This document shows positions 17,407 to 23,582 of a stretch of DNA of 37,465 nucleotides, piece after piece. Under the pieces are notes generated by a model, which was not told where the DNA came from, did not search any database, and worked only from the letters and a program-made list of their open reading frames with translations. Origin of the DNA: Alphaproteobacteria bacterium (GTDB lineage Bacteria > Pseudomonadota > Alphaproteobacteria > Rhodospirillales > WMHbin7); assembly GCA_015232335.1 (NCBI GenBank), contig JADFZV010000032.1, positions 1 through 37,465 of the forward strand, read 5' to 3'. Numbering within the stretch: position 1 is the stretch's first letter; the number at the start of each line of letters is the position of its first letter. The position numbers were made by a program, and so were the translations under genes.

Positions 17407-17524
17407 CCTCACCCTGAGGAAGCCGCGAAGCGGCTGTCTCGAAGGGTGGGCGAGGGGAAAAAAACCGAGCATTGACAGATACTCATCCTTCGAGACGGGC
17501 CTTCGGCCCTCCTCAGGACGAGGT
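17407..17524. repeat. Paired palindromic extragenic element, copy 2
   Basis: The left unit (about 17407-17455) reads CCTCACCCTGAGGA, a GCCGCGAAGCGGC hairpin and TGTCTCGAAGGGTG. The right unit (about 17481-17524) is the inverse, CTCATCCTTCGAGACGGG with a GGCCTTCGGCC hairpin and CCTCAGGACGAGG. It is the same design as at 330-442 with different internal hairpins. It fills the gap between two converging genes (stops at 17366 and 17584), where such elements can act as bidirectional RNA 3' ends. Confidence 0.75.
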
Positions 17525-17583
17525 AAAACTCATGTCGGCCATCTGGCTCAATTCCACTTCAAACGCGAAGAGCCAGATAGAAT

Positions 17584-19464
17584 CTATCCGGCATTCAAAG
17601 GCAGGGAAAAGTTAAAGCAGCAGCCCCCGCCGGGCTCGGAAACCAGCCATATTTTTCCGCCGTGAACTTCCACGATCCGCTTGCACAGAGCCAAACCAAT
17701 GCCATAGCCGGGGACCGATGCCGGGGCGTCGCGTTGAAAGAGGCCAAAAACCTTTTCCCGCCTGTTCTCGGGAATGCCGATTCCATTGTCGTGTATCTCG
17801 GCAGCAATGCCGTCTTTCGATGCGCTCATCATGATGCGGACCAAAGGAGGACGCTCGGGCGAGCGGTATTTCAGGGCATTCTCAACCAGATTCTGCAGCA
17901 ATCGGCGAATCTGATCGCGGTTGCAGCGACAAGGCGGCAAATCTTGCGCAACCGAAAGCTCGATCCTGCCGCCCAAAGCCAGGGCCTCGCCTTGCAGAAG
18001 CTCAACCACCTCCTCGGCCACGACCGACAAATCCGCTGGCTCGAAAGCCTTGGCCGTCTGATGCCCGGCCCGCGAGAAGTCAAGCAGCCCCAGAATCATC
18101 GCATCCATGCCCCGCGCACTCGTCATGATATGACTGAGGAAGTCAGCACCATCCCCGGTCAGAACCTCGCCAAAGCGGCGTTCCAACAATTGTGCAAAGC
18201 TGTTGATGCTGCGCACCGGCGCTCTTAGATCGTGCGAGACGGCATAGGCGAAGCTTTCCAACTCCTGATTCGAACGCGCCAGCTCTGCCGTGCGCTCTTG
18301 CACCTTTTCGGCCAGCGATTTGCGTTCGGACGCCAAGGCGGCCAAGGCCTGATGGCGGGCATGAAGGGCGCGCGCCAAAGAAACGGACAAGGCCAGCAAA
18401 GCCAGGATGAAGGCCAGAATCGTGGCAATCTGCCAGCGATATTCCTTCAAAAGGTCGGGCGGGCGGTTCAGAAAAATCGTCTCGGGCGGAAAGTTAGCGA
18501 CATCGTCCCAACCCCATTTCGTCAACTGCCTCCAGTCGAAAGCAAAGCGCATGTGGGACGAGGATAAAACGGGCTCGCCCCTGGAAAGCGCCTGGACTGC
18601 TTTGCCGATATTCCGACCCACTTCCTCGATGCTGAGCTGATAGCCGCCGACCGACCCGCTGCCCAACAGGCTCTCCCACTGGGTGAAAAGCGGCGCGTTG
18701 GCTTTTTCCGTGATGCGCCGGGCGACCTCGAAGGGAACAAGATTGGTGCCGCGTCCATCGGAAAACATAAGCAGGTAATAGATCATGCTTTGCGGGGGAA
18801 GGTTCGAGGCGCGCTCGATCACCTCATCAAGCGGACGGTCGGCGATTTCCTCGACAACCAGACTGGGCGCCGTGGTCGCCACCGCGCGGCGGGCCTGCTC
18901 GAAGCGAGCAGCGCCGGTTGGATTTTCCGCCTCGCCGATAAGAACAATCCGCTTGGGCCGACTGAGCCGCAGCGCTTCCTTCAGCGATTCCTCGTGGCTT
19001 ACCCTGACCGCCAGATCGAAATCTCGCGCCGATCTTGGCCCCAACGAGGCGATTTGTTGGTCAGTCAATTCCAGAAAGATCACAGGGCAATCGGCAAAGA
19101 CATGCCGATTCTGACTGACCAGCCGGGCCGCAGGCAAGGCCCAGGCCACCACGGCATCGAATTTGACACCCCGATATTTCTTTTCGATCAGCGCAGCCAC
19201 GCCCGCAATCGCGTTTTCCGTGGACAAGCGCGGCGAATCGAGAAATTCGAAATAGACATTGCTGCGCCCGCTCTTGTAGCCCAACTCTTTCTCGAGGCCC
19301 TGCTCAAAGGCGGCCTGCGCCGGCGGGTCCTTGCCGAAGCTCGAAATGACCAGGATGTTGAGCTTTGCCTCGGATGCAAAAGCCCCCTGCACCATGCTTA
19401 GGGCGAGAAGCAGAGCGGCGGCAAACCGAAGAAGATCAAACCGCAAGGGGTTTGGCATAGGCAT
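17584..19464 (-). CDS. Hybrid-less sensor histidine kinase with a periplasmic binding-protein-like sensor
   Basis: The 626 residues are organised as a signal peptide (1-30) and a periplasmic domain about 33-335 resembling ABC-transporter substrate-binding proteins (LNILVISSFGKDPPAQAAFEQGL, RIVLIGEAENPTGAARFEQ). A membrane helix follows at about 345-367, then a coiled coil, then a HisKA domain with H411 in AYAVSHDLRAPVRS. The ATPase domain has N529 (LVENALKYRS), DNGIGIP at 559-565 and GYGIGLAL at 586-593. It therefore senses a small molecule outside the membrane and autophosphorylates inside. No receiver domain or response-regulator gene is adjacent, so it is an orphan kinase. Two nearby ATGs (19464, 19458) could start it. 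Confidence 0.88.
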   Translation of the reverse strand: MPMPNPLRFDLLRFAAALLLALSMVQGAFASEAKLNILVISSFGKDPPAQAAFEQGLEKELGYKSGRSNVYFEFLDSPRLSTENAIAGVAALIEKKYRGVKFDAVVAWALPAARLVSQNRHVFADCPVIFLELTDQQIASLGPRSARDFDLAVRVSHEESLKEALRLSRPKRIVLIGEAENPTGAARFEQARRAVATTAPSLVVEEIADRPLDEVIERASNLPPQSMIYYLLMFSDGRGTNLVPFEVARRITEKANAPLFTQWESLLGSGSVGGYQLSIEEVGRNIGKAVQALSRGEPVLSSSHMRFAFDWRQLTKWGWDDVANFPPETIFLNRPPDLLKEYRWQIATILAFILALLALSVSLARALHARHQALAALASERKSLAEKVQERTAELARSNQELESFAYAVSHDLRAPVRSINSFAQLLERRFGEVLTGDGADFLSHIMTSARGMDAMILGLLDFSRAGHQTAKAFEPADLSVVAEEVVELLQGEALALGGRIELSVAQDLPPCRCNRDQIRRLLQNLVENALKYRSPERPPLVRIMMSASKDGIAAEIHDNGIGIPENRREKVFGLFQRDAPASVPGYGIGLALCKRIVEVHGGKIWLVSEPGGGCCFNFSLPLNAG

Positions 19465-19843
19465 TCCCGATAATCCGTTCCTTGAGGAACTGTTGTCTTA
19501 TTCTAGCAAGATTTTTGTGGGTATGCGCTTCCTTTAGGAGGCAGAAAACGCATGGCCCAGGCACGTCTCACGCATAGGAATTGGACGCCGCAGACTGCTC
19601 GGAATTGATGATTTTACTTGATGCGCTATGACGCTGGCTGCAGTGCGAGAACAAGCAGTCATCGAGGGGATGACGCAACGATCTGGGTGGCATCAGAAGA
19701 TGTGAGAATGAGGGGCTGAGGCGCACTCACTCGGGATTGATCACCTGAACTAAAGTTGCTTGCTGTGGCGACGGCTTTCCTTGGAACCGGCCAGGAAATT
19801 GACCGGGAGCCAGATTGGATTCCCGCGCCCTCTTCTCCTTGAA

Positions 19844-19885
19844 CAAAAAAAGGGCCGCTTTTGACAGCGGCCCAAGTCTAGGGAG
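19844..19885 (-). terminator. 42-bp hairpin element, copy 1 (terminator-like on the minus strand)
   Basis: Read on the minus strand it is CTCCCTAGACTTG, an 8-bp stem (GGGCCGCT/AGCGGCCC) with a 6-nt loop, then TTTTTTTG. It looks like an intrinsic terminator, yet no minus-strand gene lies directly upstream of it. Copy 2 is at 20512-20553 with identical flanks and length. The two stems differ by compensating base pairs. Confidence 0.7.
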
Positions 19886-19910
19886 TAATTCCCCAGCGCA
19901 CATAAGTCGC

Positions 19911-19927
19911 TAATATCGTTGATATTA
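19911..19927. promoter_or_regulatory. Perfect palindrome, possible operator of the toxin-antitoxin operon
   Basis: TAATATC (19911-19917) and GATATTA (19921-19927) are perfect inverted repeats around GTT, in a locally AT-rich stretch about 95 bp upstream of the antitoxin gene. Type II toxin-antitoxin operons are commonly autoregulated at such palindromes. The assignment to this operon is inferred from position only. Confidence 0.4.
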
Positions 19928-19944
19928 AACGGTTTTTACCGGGA

Positions 19945-19970
19945 GGTAGCATACTTTGGTAGCATACTTT
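19945..19970. repeat. Two perfect tandem 13-bp copies (GGTAGCATACTTT)
   Basis: GGTAGCATACTTT occurs at 19945-19957 and again at 19958-19970 without any change. Tandem GGTAGCA-type repeats resemble, from memory, arm-type sites near tyrosine-recombinase genes or attachment sites; no recombinase is present here. It lies between the hairpin element and the antitoxin gene. Confidence 0.6.
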
Positions 19971-20021
19971 TGGGCCAAAGCCGTTCTTCCTGATTTGCCC
20001 GCAATGCGTTAAGATCGGCCC

Positions 20022-20243
20022 ATGAACAAGATGCTCGAACGCGCCATCGCCCAAGCTGTTCGTCTGCCCGAGGACGAACAGGAAACCCTTGCCTCTCTGA
20101 TGCTGGAAGAGATGGAAAGCGAAAGAGCGTGGGACGACAGCTTCGCCAAGTCGGAATCAAAGCTGGCGGCGATGGCAAGGCAGGCCAAGGAGCGCCACGC
20201 CAAGGGCGAGACGACGCCGCTCGTTTTCCCGGCGGATAAATGA
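20022..20243 (+). CDS. Putative antitoxin of a type II toxin-antitoxin pair
   Basis: The 73-residue protein is mostly helical and charged: MNKMLERAIAQAVRLPEDEQ, an EEMESER acidic helix and a Lys/Ala-rich second half (AAMARQAKERHAKGE). The LPEDEQETLASLML segment is similar to N-terminal parts of small antitoxins that precede RelE-like genes. A clear DNA-binding domain is not evident. Its TGA overlaps the toxin's ATG (ATGA), the classic coupling of such pairs. The role is assigned mainly from this arrangement and from the toxin-like partner. Confidence 0.7.
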   Translation: MNKMLERAIAQAVRLPEDEQETLASLMLEEMESERAWDDSFAKSESKLAAMARQAKERHAKGETTPLVFPADK

Positions 20244-20506
20244 TCTCGCACGCCACGCCGGAATTCTGGGCGTGTTTCGAGAAATTGCCACCCCGCATCC
20301 AGGCCCACGCGAAAGCGGCTTACGCTTTATGGGCGGCTGATTCCCATCACCCCAGCCTGCATTTCAAGCCGGTCCCATCGGCGGGCGAGGATGTGTGGTC
20401 GGTGCGCATCGGCATCCACTGGCGAGCCCTGGGCACGAAAAGCGGGCCAGAGATGATCTGGTTCTGGATCGGCTCGCACTCCGAATATGACCGGGTGGTT
20501 GGATAA
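20240..20506 (+). CDS. RelE/ParE-superfamily toxin-like protein
   Basis: The 88-residue protein has the compact helix-helix-sheet pattern of RelE-like toxins. Two N-terminal helices (FWACFEKLPPRIQAHAKAAY) are followed by HHPSLHFKPV, WSVRIGIHWRALG and IWFWIGSHSEYDRVVG, the last being typical of the HPSLxFKxV...YRALG...WIGxHxEYD family. Such toxins usually cleave mRNA on the ribosome; catalytic residues vary among families and cannot be assigned with certainty here. It overlaps the antitoxin gene by 4 bp and is followed within 6 bp by the second hairpin element. Confidence 0.8.
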   Translation: MISHATPEFWACFEKLPPRIQAHAKAAYALWAADSHHPSLHFKPVPSAGEDVWSVRIGIHWRALGTKSGPEMIWFWIGSHSEYDRVVG

Positions 20507-20511
20507 CCACA

Positions 20512-20553
20512 CAAAAAAAGGGCCGTGGAAAACCACGGCCCAAGTCTAGGGAG
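20512..20553 (-). terminator. 42-bp hairpin element, copy 2 (intrinsic terminator on the minus strand)
   Basis: On the minus strand CTCCCTAGACTTG precedes a 9-bp stem (GGGCCGTGG/CCACGGCCC, loop TTTT) and seven T residues. It is the same length as copy 1 at 19844-19885, with identical flanks. Upstream on the same strand is a promoter-like sequence (20613-20641), so it may end a small RNA. Confidence 0.75.
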
Positions 20554-20606
20554 GAAACGTCCAAGAAAAGCAGACAAGGGAACGTCAGGGACGTCCGTTT
20601 GCTGCA
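20513..20606 (-). ncRNA. Candidate small RNA of about 94 nt
   Basis: A minus-strand transcript starting near 20606 from the promoter-like sequence at 20613-20641 would run about 94 nt into the strong terminator hairpin at 20513-20541. It would contain a 5' hairpin (GGACGT/ACGTTCC, loop CCCTG), a pyrimidine-rich single-stranded stretch and the CCTCCCTAGACTTG box, whose CCUCC is complementary to Shine-Dalgarno sequences. No open frame with a ribosome site is seen in it. This is inference from sequence signals alone. Confidence 0.4.
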
Positions 20607-20612
20607 GTGCGA

Positions 20613-20641
20613 AATATATAAGCGATTATGCTGCAGCGCAA
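20613..20641 (-). promoter_or_regulatory. Promoter-like sequence driving the candidate small RNA, flanked by TGCTGCA boxes
   Basis: On the minus strand TTGCGC (20641-20636, 3 of 6) and TATATT (20618-20613, 5 of 6) are 17 bp apart. Two GCTGCAG-centred boxes (20601-20610 and 20630-20639) overlap or flank it. TGC-rich palindromes of this kind resemble reported PhaR sites, so regulation by a PHB-responsive repressor is conceivable but unproven. Confidence 0.35.
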
Positions 20642-20757
20642 GAGCGTTTTTGCATAGCTGATAAACAGCAGCCCTGAGAGGGGGTTAGCGAAATCATCTC
20701 AAGCCTTACACACCTTGGCCCGCCGGTTGCATGGCATACACAAACAGGATGACAGCC

Positions 20758-21582
20758 ATGACGCCCCGCTTTGCCCTCTTCCTTTCCCTCTCCACGGCCC
20801 TTTTGGGCTCGTTTGCAACGCTTCAAGCCAGGGCAGAGGCTGATCCTTATGCTGTTTGCGCCCAGAACGTCGCCAGGGCCGAGAAGACCGAGGGCGTTCC
20901 CCAGGGGCTGCTGACGGCCATTTCGACCGTCGAATCGGGACGTTGGGACAAGGACAGGCGGGCAACACTTGCCTGGCCCTGGACCGTTACTTCGGGGGGC
21001 AATGGGCAATTTTTCGCCACTAAGGCCGAGGCCATCGCTGAGGTCCGGCGCATGAAAGGCCAGGGCATCCGCAATATCGATGTCGGCTGCATGCAGATCA
21101 ATCTGCACCACCACGCCGAGGCCTTCGACAGCCTGGACGAGGCCTTCGATCCCGCCACCAACGCGGCCTATGCCGCCCGCTTCCTGCGCTCGCTGCACGA
21201 TACGCATCAAGATTGGATGACGGCGGCCAGTCATTACCACTCGGCCACCCCGGAGCTTGGCGCGCGCTACCGCTTGAAGGTTCTGGCGGCCTGGAACGGC
21301 CAGGACGAGACGCTGTCAACCGCCTGGACCCAAACGGCCAATTGGACCTTGGCCCAGCCCGCCTCGGCCCCGGCCAGGGCAACCCCCCCGGCGGCTCAGG
21401 AACAGCCCTTGCACAGACAAGCCAATTCCAAGCCCGGCCTCAAGGTTAAGCCCCCCCCCTCTCTGCCCGCCCCCGTGCCCAGCGAAACTGTGCGCGCCGA
21501 GGCGCGGTCCTTCGCCCAGGCTTGGCGAGACGCCAGACTGGCCGAGTACAAAAGCCGCAAGGCGGCCCGCGGCGGAGTTTGA
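20758..21582 (+). CDS. Secreted lytic transglycosylase (SLT domain)
   Basis: From ATG 20758 (AGGATGAC upstream) the protein has 274 residues; ATGs 9 and 27 bp further upstream are possible. A signal peptide (TPRFALFLSLSTALLGSFAT...ARA) leads to the lysozyme-like domain at about residues 30-165. It shows LLTAISTVESGRWD with the catalytic Glu, GGNGQFF, and DVGCMQINLHHHAEAF and AAYAARFLRSL typical of family 1 transglycosylases. It cleaves peptidoglycan glycan strands. The C-terminal 100 residues are Pro/Ala-rich and probably disordered. Its position beside the flagellar cluster makes a role in flagellar passage through the wall possible. Its stop TGA abuts the stop of the convergent DedA gene (TGATCA). 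Confidence 0.88.
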   Translation: MTPRFALFLSLSTALLGSFATLQARAEADPYAVCAQNVARAEKTEGVPQGLLTAISTVESGRWDKDRRATLAWPWTVTSGGNGQFFATKAEAIAEVRRMKGQGIRNIDVGCMQINLHHHAEAFDSLDEAFDPATNAAYAARFLRSLHDTHQDWMTAASHYHSATPELGARYRLKVLAAWNGQDETLSTAWTQTANWTLAQPASAPARATPPAAQEQPLHRQANSKPGLKVKPPPSLPAPVPSETVRAEARSFAQAWRDARLAEYKSRKAARGGV

Positions 21583-22212
21583 TCAGGGGTGTGTCTTCGA
21601 ACGCTCGTTCTCGGCGGCTTGAATGGCCACTTCCTGCGCCTTTCTGCGCTTCATAGTGCTAAGAAACCATAACAGCACAAAAAGCCCAACGAAGCCGCCC
21701 AGGATGTGGAACTTATAGGCACCCAGCCACTCGCCCATGGCGACCCCCAGGAAATAGCCACCCCAGGCAAAGGAATTGGCCCAAACGGTCGCCGCGATCA
21801 GATTGAGCACGAAATACTTCAGGCGCGAAACGCCGCTCATCCCGATCACGAAGGGGCTGATGTTGCGCACCCCATAGATGAAGCGAAAGGTGAGAATGAA
21901 GATCGTCTGATGGTCGCGCACCATGTGAAAAGCCCAGGCAATCTTCTTTTCCATGCCCGGCCAGCGCTGCAGCAAGGGCTGCCCATAGATACGCCCAATA
22001 TAGAAGTAGAACTGATCGCCGACGAAACTGCCCAGCAGGGCGAACCCCATAACCAACCAGATATTGATGTTGTAATTGCCTTCCTGGGCCAAATACCCCA
22101 GGACGATAATAAAGGTCTCGCCTTCGAGAAAGGTCCAGATCACCACCACCGCGTAAAGGAGGTAGTGGTAGCTTTCAAGAAAGCTGCGGACGAATTGTGT
22201 GAACTCTTCCAA
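21583..22212 (-). CDS. DedA-family membrane protein
   Basis: The start is uncertain because no ATG fits. TTG 22212 (LEEFTQFVRSF...) gives about 209 residues and matches the usual DedA beginning, while the frame is open to a TTG at 22305 through the inverted repeat. The protein has several membrane segments and the DedA signatures FLEGETFIIVLGYLAQ, FALLGSFVGDQFYFYIGRIYG and TFRFIYGVRNISPFVIGMSG. The conserved acidic Glu and Asp and the Arg residues of the re-entrant loops are present. DedA/VTT proteins are linked to lipid-carrier flipping (undecaprenyl phosphate or phospholipid). The stop is adjacent to that of the transglycosylase. Confidence 0.85.
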   Translation of the reverse strand: MEEFTQFVRSFLESYHYLLYAVVVIWTFLEGETFIIVLGYLAQEGNYNINIWLVMGFALLGSFVGDQFYFYIGRIYGQPLLQRWPGMEKKIAWAFHMVRDHQTIFILTFRFIYGVRNISPFVIGMSGVSRLKYFVLNLIAATVWANSFAWGGYFLGVAMGEWLGAYKFHILGGFVGLFVLLWFLSTMKRRKAQEVAIQAAENERSKTHP

Positions 22213-22226
22213 GACGGACCCGGTGA

Positions 22227-22302
22227 CTCGTGTGGTGGTTTCAACGTTCCTGCGATCATGCGGCACCGCTTTCAGGAACGTCGAAACCGGAAACCACACG
22301 AG
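22227..22302. repeat. Large imperfect inverted repeat in the DedA leader
   Basis: The left arm 22227-22252 (CTCGTGTGG...AACGTTCCTG) and right arm 22273-22302 (CAGGAACGTCGAAACC...CCACACGAG) match over about 25 bp. They differ by one substitution and a 4-nt insertion in the right arm. The 20-nt loop contains its own GCGG-TG-CCGC hairpin. It sits immediately upstream of the preferred DedA start. Confidence 0.8.
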
Positions 22303-22408
22303 CAATCAAATGGTTGTTTATGCAATGTCGGCAAAGCAGGAGGCAACGTCAATGGAAGATGCTGGGGTAATCTCGATTTCTTTTCAGGGGACCAGGGGGA
22401 ATGCGGAG

Positions 22409-22442
22409 GACAAACGAAAGGGGGCGCCCAAGGACGCCCCCC
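22409..22442 (-). terminator. Rho-independent terminator of the flagellin gene
   Basis: On the minus strand a GGGGGCG/CGCCCCC stem (22441-22435 with 22426-22420) with a TCCTTGGG loop is followed by TTTCGTTTG, 26-33 bp after the flagellin stop codon. The rest of the gap from 22303 to 22467 holds nothing else I recognise. Confidence 0.8.
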
Positions 22443-22467
22443 TCATTTATCCAATCGCGAGAAGCGA

Positions 22468-23289
22468 CTAGAAGAGCTTCAGAATCGACTGTTCGGACTG
22501 GTTGGCCAGCGACAGCGAGGTAATACCCAACTGTTGGCGGGTCTGCAGAGCGAGCAGGTTGGCCGATTCCTCGTTGATGTCGGCGTTGACCAGCTTGGCA
22601 GCGCCTTCTTCCAAGGTCATGACCAGGTTCTTGGTGAAGTCCAAGCGAATCTGCAGCACCGAGTTGTTCGAACCGAAGGTGCTGGCCTGTGCGCGCAGCG
22701 ACTTCAAGCCGGCGTCGACCTGGGCGATGCCCGATTCGACAGTCGCCGAGTCGGTCCAGTTGGCGGCCGTAATCGTCTGCATGGTGAGGCCCGAAGCGTC
22801 GAGACGGACGCCGGAGATGGTCAGCTTGTGGCTGGCGAATTCGTCGAAGGTGACGACCAGCGAGGCGCTGGTGCCGTTGACGAGGTTCTTACCGCCGTAG
22901 CTGGCGTCATAGGCCAACTGGTTGATCGCGGTGACCAGCGTGTTGTACTGGCTGGCCAGCTTGGTCTGTTGGGCGGTATCGGTGGTTGACTGGGCCGCAG
23001 TGGCAAGCGCCTTGGCCTGCTCGACCATCTTGGTGATGCTGTCGATGCCCTTGGTGGCCGATGTCAACTGGCTGATGGACTGGTCCATCGTGTTCTTGAG
23101 GTTGGCAAGGTCGGTACCGCGGTTGGACAGTCCGGCCGCCGTGAAGAAGGCCTGAGCGTTATCCAGCGAGCTGTTGACGTTTTTGCCGGTCGAGAGGCGG
23201 TTCTGAGTGCGCCCGATCAACGATGCCGTGTTCTGCAGGGACAGCAGGTTTGTGCGGATCGATGATGTAAGTGTGATGTCTGTAGCCAT
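22468..23289 (-). CDS. fliC: Flagellin
   Basis: Flagellin polymerises into the filament. The 273-residue protein has the conserved D0/D1 helices at both ends. The N-terminal side shows IRTNLLSLQNTASLI...RLSTGKNVNSSLDN; the C-terminal side shows NADINEESANLLALQTRQQLG and SLANQSEQSILKLF. Almost no variable D2/D3 domain lies between, as in other short alphaproteobacterial flagellins. CAGGAGAACGATC precedes the ATG. The gene stands alone between a terminator (22409-22442) and a promoter candidate (23393-23420), outside the flgI-flgL operon. The likely leader of about 97 nt leaves room for post-transcriptional control. The symbol follows general usage. Confidence 0.95.
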   Translation of the reverse strand: MATDITLTSSIRTNLLSLQNTASLIGRTQNRLSTGKNVNSSLDNAQAFFTAAGLSNRGTDLANLKNTMDQSISQLTSATKGIDSITKMVEQAKALATAAQSTTDTAQQTKLASQYNTLVTAINQLAYDASYGGKNLVNGTSASLVVTFDEFASHKLTISGVRLDASGLTMQTITAANWTDSATVESGIAQVDAGLKSLRAQASTFGSNNSVLQIRLDFTKNLVMTLEEGAAKLVNADINEESANLLALQTRQQLGITSLSLANQSEQSILKLF

Positions 23290-23318
23290 GATCGTTCTCC
23301 TGTTCTAGGTCAATTCGG

Positions 23319-23338
23319 TAGGCGGTTCTGCCTGCCTA
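23319..23338 (-). promoter_or_regulatory. Hairpin in the flagellin mRNA leader
   Basis: On the minus strand TAGGC and GCCTA pair around AGGCAGAACC, 30-50 nt ahead of the flagellin start codon and just upstream of the ribosome-binding site. FlbT-type regulators act on flagellin leaders in Caulobacter; a similar use here is only a suggestion. Confidence 0.3.
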
Positions 23339-23392
23339 GGGGATGCGGCACTGCCACCGAGAAAATAACACGGACTTCCCCTATCGCTTGCT

Positions 23393-23420
23393 ATGTTAAC
23401 ACCCCCCAGGCCAGAGTCAA
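23393..23420 (-). promoter_or_regulatory. Sigma-70-like promoter candidate for flagellin, with an inverted repeat across the -35
   Basis: On the minus strand TTGACT (23420-23415, 5 of 6) and TAACAT (23398-23393, 4 of 6) are 16 bp apart. An inverted repeat, ACCCCC(C)AG at 23401-23409 against CTGGGGGT at 23427-23434, brackets the -35 box and might be an operator. No good sigma-28 or sigma-54 match was seen in this gap. The part from 23435 to 23582, after flgL, shows no clear terminator. Confidence 0.4.
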
Positions 23421-23582
23421 TCTTTTCTGGGGGTCTGCTAACCGGGGAAACATTTCCCAACCTACGTCTAGATACTGTGGCTTGATTTGAAAATACCACT
23501 AGTAATAGACGTGTGTTGGGGCCTTTCCTGAACTAACTCCAAGTTTCACCCTGGAGGCTTAAAACTTCCTTACTGGCCGGGA

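Larger units (their letters stand above)
19465..20021. other. Long intergenic region with repeats, an operator-like palindrome and no clear gene
   Basis: These 557 bp lie between the sensor kinase and the toxin-antitoxin pair. Seen here are a GTTCC-TTGA-GGAAC palindrome at 19477-19490 just upstream of the kinase and an AGGAGG followed by an 18-codon frame (19552-19608) of doubtful meaning. A GGCTGCAGTGCGAG box at 19635-19648 recalls the boxes at 20601 and 20630. The 42-bp hairpin element (19844-19885), a perfect 7-bp palindrome (19911-19927) and a 13-bp tandem duplication (19945-19970) follow. Between 19650 and 19840 I see nothing recognisable. Confidence 0.5.

Noticed and set aside
19552..19608. 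18-codon frame after a perfect AGGAGG
   Set aside because: It is too short and without homology I can recognise. The ribosome site is about 10 nt from the ATG, so it could be chance; kept only as a remark.
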